A program made the translations under genes and the position numbers. From NCBI GenBank assembly GCA_024707265.1, contig JANQAB010000003.1, positions 372,001 to 436,000 of the forward strand: a DNA stretch of 64,000 bases, given 5' to 3'. Source of the stretch: Sporocytophaga sp. Lineage in GTDB: Bacteria > Bacteroidota > Bacteroidia > Cytophagales > Cytophagaceae. Numbering within the stretch: the first letter of the stretch is position 1; each line of letters starts with the position of its first letter. The notes under the pieces are model-generated. The model did not search any database and was not told the DNA's origin. It worked only from the letters and a program-made list of their open reading frames with translations. Shown here piece by piece: positions 47,175 to 54,521 of this stretch.

Positions 47175-49352
47175 TTATTTTACAAGATTAAAGTTTACTG
47201 ATAATGGAGTTCCTGCAGTTCCTTTAGTACCAGCCTGAGAATAAGGAGTTGCGGATACAGTGTGATTTCCAAAAGCAAGGTAATATGAACCATAGTTTCC
47301 ATTATTATCACCACCTATAGCATATGGAGCATCACTTTCGATTCTGCCAGATTTGCCATCCATTTTGAAAGCAACACTTTTCACTTCGCTTCCAGTATTA
47401 GCCCTGATATTGATCTTGTTTGCTTTAAGAGCAGAAAGGCTGATGGTAGCACCATTGGTAATAGTTGCGATATCCCTATTTGTTTCAGCATTGATCAGTG
47501 TGAAACTAACAACAGAGTTACCAGTTGTAGGTGTTGGAGTTGGAGTTGTTACCACTCCGTTTGTTACTGTGAAAGATATCTCAGTAGTTCCACCAGCAGT
47601 TCCCTGTGCATTAGCAGCAGAGTAATCTGTTACAGCTAACTTATGGCTTCCGGCTGTAAATGTACCTGGCTTATAATCAGTACCAGCATCACCGAACATT
47701 GTTATAGGAGCATAGCTTTCTGTATTAACAACTGCGCCATCTAATTTAAACTGTACGCTTCCGGCAAAACCTGATGCCACATTAGCTCTGACATTGATAT
47801 TCTTTGTACCAATTTTAGAATAATCAATTACTGCACCGTTAGATAAAGTCATGATATCTTTATCTGTATCAGCGTTAACAAGAGTAATGCTTGTTACTTT
47901 TGTTACACCAGGAGTTGGAGTCGGAGTAGTTGGATTTGTTGGAGTAGTTGGATCAGTTGTGCCTCCACCTGTACCTGGATTAGGGACAGGAGTTCCTGAA
48001 GAGTTACCTTCGTAAGCTCCGATATCATAAGTTCCACCTGTAGGTCTTGCAGTGTTAGAGAAATCATAAGTAACACCGAAAGAAGAAACGTCAGTACCTT
48101 TGTCAATCGCAGGAGAACCTGCAGCAAGGCGATAATCTCCACCAGAAGCATTCACAAACTTAACATCACCAATATTCATTGTTGTATAGTTATTTTTGTC
48201 TGTTACTTTAGCACTGTTTCTGGTATTGATAAACTTACCTGATTTAGGATTTACGATGATGTTATTCATAATATTAGTCATCGGAATCTTTCCAGCAGCG
48301 ATCATGAAACCATCAGATCCACTATTGATGATCGTGTTGTTGATGAAGTTAAATGCTTGTCCAGGAGTATATCTGGTATCGGCATATACACCATATGCAC
48401 CGGCATTAAGGATCAGGTTGTTATACACAAGGTTATCACCGTATCCAAGACAGATTATACCGTTACCAGGACCGTTTTTGATAATATTGTTGTAGCATTT
48501 CCCCCCAGTACCTTCACCTAACTGAAGACCATTATTCTGGTGTGCTGCAAATGGGTCTTTACCAAAGTTTTCAATTGTGTTTTCGAAAATTTCACAACCT
48601 TTTGTTGCACAACCAACCTGAATACCTTCGCAGCCGCTATTAACAACTTTGTTTTTGAATAGACGAAGACCTTCTACAGTGTGAGGCGTGATAGTTCCAC
48701 ACGAAAGGTTTCTACCTGAAGCATAGAATGAGTTACCAATATAAAAACCTTCACCGGTAACATCGTGAACATAGTTATCATGAATAGAAATATCTCTCAT
48801 AACAAAGTTTCCATTCCATGTAGCCGGATCACAAGATGGATCTGTCTTTCCCATTAAGCCTGCGAAGCCAATGTTGCTGATCTCAACATTAGAAATTTCC
48901 CAGTTGGTGGACAAACTTTCAAAAGTAACACCGATATGTGAACCTTTCACATGGATACCATACTGATCATTCGATCCGTTACCGGCTACTTTTACATATT
49001 TACAATTTGAAAATTTCAGACCATAACCATTGCTGCTGGAGGCACTGATAGTCACTTTACCACTTGAGTTTACAAAGGTAATTGGTTTACCAGCCTGGCC
49101 TTGAAAATTCTTTAACCAAAGCGGACCTCTGGTGCCCGCTTCGATACATACAACGCTTCCCGCAGGAAGATTAAGAGTGCTACCGTCAACTACTGATTGA
49201 CTTGTTTTAATTGTATAGACGCATGTATAACCTTGAACAGCTGCTAAACTACTTTCAGCTGCATTATTTTTGGTGACATCATGTTCTTTTTTACAGGAGG
49301 TAATAGAAATACCCATGACACATAAGGCCATCAAAATACTAGATCTTCTCAT
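47175..49352 (-). CDS. Surface lipoprotein, right-handed beta-helix with two C-terminal Ig-like modules
   Basis: 725 residues. Lipobox ITSC places the lipid on Cys20 (MRRSSILMALCVMGISITSCKK). The beta-helix (about 45-445) holds the family blocks GSVVCIEAGTRGPL, GFAGLMGKTDPSCDPATW, IHDNYVHDVTGEGFYIGNSFY, GEGTGGKCYNNIIKNGPGNGIICLGYGDNLVYNNLI. A proline/threonine linker (PNPGTGGGTTDPTTPTNP near 455-490) leads to two copies of an Ig-like module of the type ITLVNADTDKDIMTLSNGAVID...NVRANVASG...GTFTAGSHKLAVTDYS, separated by a second TP linker. It is likely displayed on the cell surface and may bind or process polysaccharide. No catalytic residues assigned. Confidence 0.9.
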   Translation of the reverse strand: MRRSSILMALCVMGISITSCKKEHDVTKNNAAESSLAAVQGYTCVYTIKTSQSVVDGSTLNLPAGSVVCIEAGTRGPLWLKNFQGQAGKPITFVNSSGKVTISASSSNGYGLKFSNCKYVKVAGNGSNDQYGIHVKGSHIGVTFESLSTNWEISNVEISNIGFAGLMGKTDPSCDPATWNGNFVMRDISIHDNYVHDVTGEGFYIGNSFYASGRNLSCGTITPHTVEGLRLFKNKVVNSGCEGIQVGCATKGCEIFENTIENFGKDPFAAHQNNGLQLGEGTGGKCYNNIIKNGPGNGIICLGYGDNLVYNNLILNAGAYGVYADTRYTPGQAFNFINNTIINSGSDGFMIAAGKIPMTNIMNNIIVNPKSGKFINTRNSAKVTDKNNYTTMNIGDVKFVNASGGDYRLAAGSPAIDKGTDVSSFGVTYDFSNTARPTGGTYDIGAYEGNSSGTPVPNPGTGGGTTDPTTPTNPTTPTPTPGVTKVTSITLVNADTDKDIMTLSNGAVIDYSKIGTKNINVRANVASGFAGSVQFKLDGAVVNTESYAPITMFGDAGTDYKPGTFTAGSHKLAVTDYSAANAQGTAGGTTEISFTVTNGVVTTPTPTPTTGNSVVSFTLINAETNRDIATITNGATISLSALKANKINIRANTGSEVKSVAFKMDGKSGRIESDAPYAIGGDNNGNYGSYYLAFGNHTVSATPYSQAGTKGTAGTPLSVNFNLVK

Positions 49353-49465
49353 TTTTAATGTGTTTTGTTAAGAGTACAAAAGATTTGTTTGAATTTTACC
49401 GTAATCAAAGGCCAATCGATTGTTTAATAAGGTGCTTCTCCAGCACGGGGCGATATTACTTATTG

Positions 49466-49479
49466 TTTCTGCGCAGAAA
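49466..49479. promoter_or_regulatory. 14-base perfect palindrome upstream of a beta-helix gene
   Basis: TTTCTGCGCAGAAA, 114 bases before the start of the 725-residue beta-helix lipoprotein gene. A possible regulator site; no second copy was found. Confidence 0.4.
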
Positions 49480-49699
49480 TTTAACTGCCTTGAACCCGAT
49501 AAAAAGTAGAGATTTAACTTATAGGTATTTGAGGTTTATTGGAAAATAATTTTGACAAATTTTGCTTTACAGCTTTGATTTGTTTAGTTAAGAAACGGAG
49601 CTTCAAATCTCATATTGCCTTTCTGTTGCGAGCTCCATTTCATACTACTTAAAAACTTTAATATTCTAAGAAAATTATACTTTGAAATATTTTTTCTAA

Positions 49700-49735
49700 G
49701 AAAATATCCGGAAGCCTCATAAACAGAGGCTTCCG
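49700..49735 (-). terminator. Terminator of the 589-residue beta-helix gene
   Basis: CGGAAGCCTC (49709-49718) pairs with GAGGCTTCCG (49726-49735) with a seven-base loop; an AT-rich tract with T follows on the minus strand. Confidence 0.85.
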
Positions 49736-49763
49736 AACACCTCTTATGATTATGCTTTAATTA

Positions 49764-51533
49764 TCAGCTTACTACATTAATTGATACTGTATATAAAGCC
49801 CCTGCTGTTCCTGAAGCTCCTTCTTTAGTATATGGAACCGTAGTGATAGTATGTACTCCTAATGCAGGTGTCCATGGATTGTAGTTACCTACTCCTGCAT
49901 CGCCATACATGGTATATGGAATACCACTTTCTGTCCTTACATTTACCCCGTCAAACTTAAAAATCACGCTTTTAGTTCCTGCGGATGTATTTGCACGAAC
50001 ATTTATTTTATTTGTACCAAGTGCACTAAAGCTTATTTTAGCACCATTGGAAATTGTCATGATATCTTTTCCGGTAGTTGCATTTACAAGAGTTAAGCTG
50101 GTGATCTGAGCAGTTCCGGTTGAAGTAGCCGGTGCACCTGAACCACTAGGAGTATTATTTGAAAGAGAAGAACTACTTCCTTCAAATGCTCCAATATCAT
50201 ATGCCGCGCCGTTTGGTCTTCTTCCTCCGCCAAAATCAGAAGAGATTCCGTAAGATGCCGTATTCATCCCTTTATCAAGGGCAGGAGAGCCAGAAGCTAT
50301 TCTATAGTCATTACCTGAAGGATTCACGAATTTAACTTCGGCAATAGTAGCAGCATTAAGGTTATTGGAAGATGTAAGTTTTACATTGCCACTCCTCGTT
50401 GAAATGAACTTACCATTTTTAGGTCCTGCAATAATATTATTAACAACATAGTTCATCGGAATTTTTTCAGAATAAACCATTATACCATCTTTCCCGCTAT
50501 TAACAATAGTATTATTAGCTAATTTGAAAAACTGGCCAGGTGTAAATCTTGAATCGGAAAAGATACCAAATGATCCTGCATTTATAATTAAATTATTATA
50601 AACAACATTGTCACCATAACCTAGGCAGATGATACCATTACCAGGGCCGTTTTTAATGATGTTATTATAGCACAACCCGCCTGTTCCTTCTCCTATCTGA
50701 AGACCATTGTTCTGGTTTGCAGCGAATGGATCTTTACCAAAGTTCTCTATAGAGTTGTTATAAATTTCGCAACCTTTGATAACACATCCGACCTGAATAC
50801 CTTCACAACCGCTGTTTAATACTCTGTTATTATATATTTTAACACCTTCAATGCTATGAGGAGAAATATTTCCACATGACAGGTTTCTTCCACCTTCATA
50901 GAATGAGTTTCCAATATAGAAACCTTCTCCGGTTACATCGTGAACATAGTTATCATGAGCAGATACATCTCTCATTGTAAAATTTCCTCTCCATGTAGCA
51001 GGATCACATGAAGGATCTGTTTTTCCCATCAATCCTGCAAATCCTATCTTACTTATTTCCACATTGGAAATTTCCCAATTTGTAGACAATGCCTCAAAGC
51101 TAACTCCTATGTGGGATCCTGTTACATGAATTCCATATTGATCAGAAGAGCCATTGCCGGCAACTTTTACATATTTACAATTGGCTAGTTTTAATCCATA
51201 TCCATTGCTGGGAGAACATTGTATCGTTACTTTTCCGTTTCCGTTGACAAAAGTAATCGGTTTTCCAGGCTGACCTGAAAAGTTCTTAAGCACAAGCGGC
51301 CCTCTGGTACCTGCTTCTATACATACTACACTTCCTGCCGGAATATTAAGCGTACTTCCATCTACAATAGGTTGATTAGCCTTTATGGTATAGGTACAAG
51401 CATATCCTTCGACTCCTGCGCTGTCACCTACAGCCATAGAAGGCTTAACATTTTCAATGTCATGTTCCTTTTTACAAGAGGCAAAAGAAATACCTATGGC
51501 ACATAATGCCATCAAAATACTAGATCGTCTCAT
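49764..51533 (-). CDS. Surface lipoprotein, right-handed beta-helix with one C-terminal Ig-like module
   Basis: 589 residues, close paralog of the 725-residue lipoprotein: same lipobox region (MRRSSILMALCAIGISFASCKK, Cys20), same beta-helix blocks (GFAGLMGKTDPSCDPATWRGNFTMRD; GEGTGGLCYNNIIKNGPGNGIICLGYGDNVVYNNLI), but only one C-terminal Ig-like module (SLTLVNATTGKDIMTISNGAKISF...GTAGALYTVSINVV) and a shorter linker. The difference in module number between the two lipoproteins suggests gain or loss by recombination. Divergent from the glycosyltransferase gene at 51773. Confidence 0.9.
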   Translation of the reverse strand: MRRSSILMALCAIGISFASCKKEHDIENVKPSMAVGDSAGVEGYACTYTIKANQPIVDGSTLNIPAGSVVCIEAGTRGPLVLKNFSGQPGKPITFVNGNGKVTIQCSPSNGYGLKLANCKYVKVAGNGSSDQYGIHVTGSHIGVSFEALSTNWEISNVEISKIGFAGLMGKTDPSCDPATWRGNFTMRDVSAHDNYVHDVTGEGFYIGNSFYEGGRNLSCGNISPHSIEGVKIYNNRVLNSGCEGIQVGCVIKGCEIYNNSIENFGKDPFAANQNNGLQIGEGTGGLCYNNIIKNGPGNGIICLGYGDNVVYNNLIINAGSFGIFSDSRFTPGQFFKLANNTIVNSGKDGIMVYSEKIPMNYVVNNIIAGPKNGKFISTRSGNVKLTSSNNLNAATIAEVKFVNPSGNDYRIASGSPALDKGMNTASYGISSDFGGGRRPNGAAYDIGAFEGSSSSLSNNTPSGSGAPATSTGTAQITSLTLVNATTGKDIMTISNGAKISFSALGTNKINVRANTSAGTKSVIFKFDGVNVRTESGIPYTMYGDAGVGNYNPWTPALGVHTITTVPYTKEGASGTAGALYTVSINVVS

Positions 51534-51772
51534 TCGAAATTAATTTGGTTAAATATTAGAGATTTATTTATGATGCCCGGTCGTTGGTTATTTGATTATA
51601 TCCGGGACTTCCATAAAAGTAGAGTTTGTTCCTATAGGCTGGTTTTTAATTTATTAAGAGGAATTATCCTTTTATATTTATTCCTGTCTTAAACACTATC
51701 ACTTCTGAATCAGTTCTATTTTTAACAGGAGATTTAATTTTCTTTTATTTTATTTAAAATACATAAATAGAT

Positions 51773-52660
51773 ATGTCAAGATTTACCATGCCTGCTTGGG
51801 TGTACAGGCATAATAATATTCAGTTTAAAGAGAATGATTTATATTCTCTTCAGATAGTAGATAAAATCAAAGAAAAGTTAAAAAGGTTCCACCAGGATGA
51901 TCCGGAAGTAACTATTGTAATTCCAGCATATAACGAGGAGAAGAATATCCTTAGAACACTTTCATCTATTTCAGAATTAAAAACCAGCTATCGTACTGAA
52001 TTGATCGTTGCAAACAATAATTCTAAAGACAGGACACAGGAAATACTGGACAGATGCGGTGTAAGATCTGTCTTCGTGAAAGACCAAGGAATCAGCTATG
52101 CAAGACAAGGAGGTCTGGAAGCAGCAAAGGCCTCAATAATCGCCAATGCAGATGCAGATTCTATATATCCTGCTCAGTGGTTAGATACTATTATTGAGCC
52201 ACTTCACAACTCTTCAATTTCCTGTAGTTATGGAACATATTCATTTATTCCAGGAGAAGATAATAATAGATTTACCTTAGCATTATACGAATCTGCCGCT
52301 AATGCTTTCTTCGCAATAAAAAGAAAGCAAAGAGAATGTGTAAACGTGATGGGCTTTAATTTTGCCTATCGCAAGGCCGATGCTCTTGAAGTCGGTGGAT
52401 TTTATCATCAGCTCAACCGCAAGGTTACCAAAAGAAGTGAAGACGGCTGGATGGCTATGTGTCTTACAAGAAAAGGAAATCTTCAATTAGTGGAATCTCC
52501 TCATGCAAGAGTGTGGACCAGCGACAGAAGATTAATGGATGATGGATCTATTGGGAAAGCACTATATAACAGAGCAAAAAAAGAAATATCCAGAATTGGA
52601 ATTTATTTCACCGAAAAAGGAGAAATAAATATAGAAGAAGAAAAAGCAAAGAAATTTTGA
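51773..52660 (+). CDS. Glycosyltransferase family 2
   Basis: 295 residues, soluble, no membrane helix. The GT-A core starts near residue 45 with VTIVIPAYNEEKNILRTL, has LIVANNNSKDRT near 80, and the DxD-type NADADSIYPAQW near 124. Downstream come NVMGFNFAYRKADALEVGGFYHQLNR and SEDGWMAMCLTRKG, the usual acceptor-side elements. It transfers a sugar from a nucleotide donor. Divergently oriented from the beta-helix family; with the other GT2 and acyltransferase it hints at a surface polysaccharide block. Confidence 0.92.
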   Translation: MSRFTMPAWVYRHNNIQFKENDLYSLQIVDKIKEKLKRFHQDDPEVTIVIPAYNEEKNILRTLSSISELKTSYRTELIVANNNSKDRTQEILDRCGVRSVFVKDQGISYARQGGLEAAKASIIANADADSIYPAQWLDTIIEPLHNSSISCSYGTYSFIPGEDNNRFTLALYESAANAFFAIKRKQRECVNVMGFNFAYRKADALEVGGFYHQLNRKVTKRSEDGWMAMCLTRKGNLQLVESPHARVWTSDRRLMDDGSIGKALYNRAKKEISRIGIYFTEKGEINIEEEKAKKF

Positions 52661-52768
52661 TTCCCGATCTTTTAAAATAAACCTGAGACGTTAAGTGCTC
52701 AGGGCATTTAAATTTATTCAGGACAATTAAGTAGAAGGACATTTTTATAAAAAATATAATTCACTGAT

Positions 52769-54385
52769 ATGAAAATAAAATTACATTTCTTTTTTATTTA
52801 CATACTTTTATTCTGCAACAATTCATTTTGCCAGGATACAGGCTATTGGGAGACAGAATCTGAAGATCATGATCTGATACATAGACATGAATGTAGTTAT
52901 GTTGAATGTGATGGCAAATTTTATCTTATAGGAGGAAGAAGATTAGGGGTTGATAAATTTGTGAACATTTATGATCCCTTAACAAAAGATTGGGTAAAAG
53001 GAACATCCTTGCCTCCTGCTCCGGATGCCCCGACAACAGCATTGGAACTACACCATTTTCAGGCTGTAGCATACAATCACAAAATTTACATTGTAAATGC
53101 ATTTACAGGAAATTATCCTTCTGAAACACCTGTAGACAGAATATATATTTATGATCCTGCTATTGATAAATGGTCTGAAGGACCTATCATTCCAGTGGAA
53201 AGACGAAGAGGATCTGCCGGAGTAGTTGTATACGGAGGAAAATTCTACATTGTAGGAGGAATAATTAATGGACATAATAATGGCTTTGTACCATGGTTTG
53301 ATGAATACAACCCTCTAACCAATGAATGGAAGATTATGCCTGATGCCCCAAATGCCCGAGATCACTTCCAGGCTGTAATACATAATGGCAAAATCTACCT
53401 TTCCGGAGGAAGACAATCTTCTGTCTCCACGGGACAAACAAACAATCTTACAGTTGAACCAATAGATGTGTTTGACTTTTCTAGTCAGACTTGGGAAAGC
53501 TTACCTAATAATATACCAACTCCAAGAGGAGGATGCTCTTCCGTAGTATTGGGAAATGAATTATTGGTTATTGGAGGAGAAGGACCTGGAACAGTAAATA
53601 ACCTGGCTTTCAACAAAACAGAAGCCCTTAATCTCACCACGAAAACATGGAGAACCCTTGCTCCTCTTGATAGCGGAAGACACGCAACTAACGCAATTGT
53701 TTACGATAACAAAATTTATATTGCAGCGGGAAGTAAAACCAATGGAGGAAGCGGAAGTTCAGAACTTTCAAATCAGGAAATTTTTCACGCCTCTTCAATA
53801 GAAGAACAAATTATACTAACAGTTCCCGATGCAATAAACTTTGGAGAACATGACTATCTGGAACCTGAAAAAACACTTACTGTCAATCTATTAAATACAA
53901 CATCACATAATATACAAATCAATGGAATTTCTGTTAGGGAAAACAGTCCTGATTTCTGTTTTTCTTCTAACCAGATATTTCCTTATACCATTACTCCTTT
54001 TAGTAGTGTTCCTTTAGATATATGCTTTTCCCCTAAGGGAGCAGGATTAAAATCATCATTCATAGACATTAGCCATACGGGAGTTAATAACCCTGCTTCA
54101 ATAGGCGTCTATGGAGAAGGGCTTGGAAATATTGCATCGATCAAGAATAAACTGACAGGAGTAACTATTTATCCTAACCCGGTAAAAGATTACCTCAATC
54201 TGATAGATACGCAGAACAGGGAAAGTCTATATTGGGAAATAATAAACAGCACTGGGAATAAAGTGATAAACGGAAATAAGAGTCAGCGCATAGACTTTAG
54301 CGAACTACCAAAAGGGTTTTATATTGTAAATATTGTATCGGAAAAAACATCTGAAAAAATTTCAATAAAGATTATCAGGGATTAG
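52769..54385 (+). CDS. Secreted Kelch-repeat protein with T9SS domain
   Basis: 538 residues with a signal peptide (LHFFFIYILLFCNNSFCQ). Residues about 35-340 hold at least six Kelch blades, seen in the pattern 'xxxG(K/N)FY(L/I)(I/V)GG': YVECDGKFYLIGGRR, NHKIYIVNAF, YGGKFYIVGG, HNGKIYLSGGR, GNELLVIGGEG, DNKIYIAAGS. About 350-445 is a beta-sandwich linker of the ASH/choice-of-anchor type (NFGEHDYLEPEKTLTVNLLN), and about 455-538 is a T9SS sorting domain (VTIYPNPVKDYLN...KIIRD). Kelch propellers bind glycans or proteins; function unknown. Terminated by the hairpin at 54407. Confidence 0.93.
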   Translation: MKIKLHFFFIYILLFCNNSFCQDTGYWETESEDHDLIHRHECSYVECDGKFYLIGGRRLGVDKFVNIYDPLTKDWVKGTSLPPAPDAPTTALELHHFQAVAYNHKIYIVNAFTGNYPSETPVDRIYIYDPAIDKWSEGPIIPVERRRGSAGVVVYGGKFYIVGGIINGHNNGFVPWFDEYNPLTNEWKIMPDAPNARDHFQAVIHNGKIYLSGGRQSSVSTGQTNNLTVEPIDVFDFSSQTWESLPNNIPTPRGGCSSVVLGNELLVIGGEGPGTVNNLAFNKTEALNLTTKTWRTLAPLDSGRHATNAIVYDNKIYIAAGSKTNGGSGSSELSNQEIFHASSIEEQIILTVPDAINFGEHDYLEPEKTLTVNLLNTTSHNIQINGISVRENSPDFCFSSNQIFPYTITPFSSVPLDICFSPKGAGLKSSFIDISHTGVNNPASIGVYGEGLGNIASIKNKLTGVTIYPNPVKDYLNLIDTQNRESLYWEIINSTGNKVINGNKSQRIDFSELPKGFYIVNIVSEKTSEKISIKIIRD

Positions 54386-54406
54386 TTTGATTTTCCATTA
54401 ATAATT

Positions 54407-54463
54407 TAAAAAGGTATAGGGAGAAAAAATAATTGTTTATTGTTTCTCCCTATACCTTTTTTT
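54407..54463 (+). terminator. Terminator after the Kelch gene
   Basis: A 19-base stem AAAAAGGTATAGGGAGAAA pairs with TTTCTCCCTATACCTTTTT, followed by T. It begins 22 bases past the stop codon of the Kelch gene. Confidence 0.92.
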
Positions 54464-54521
54464 AATACATAAACACTGGTCAGACACAGAAGTTAACTAT
54501 TGAAATTCATAGTTATCTGAC

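Larger units (their letters stand above)
49353..49763. other. Intergenic region upstream of the 725-residue beta-helix gene
   Basis: 411 bases. It contains the perfect palindrome TTTCTGCGCAGAAA (49466-49479) and the terminator of the next gene at 49700-49735. On the minus strand a stretch near 49500-49515 (CTCTACTTTTTATC) resembles one at about 51615-51630 upstream of the other lipoprotein gene, a possible shared promoter element. No gene seen. Confidence 0.5.
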
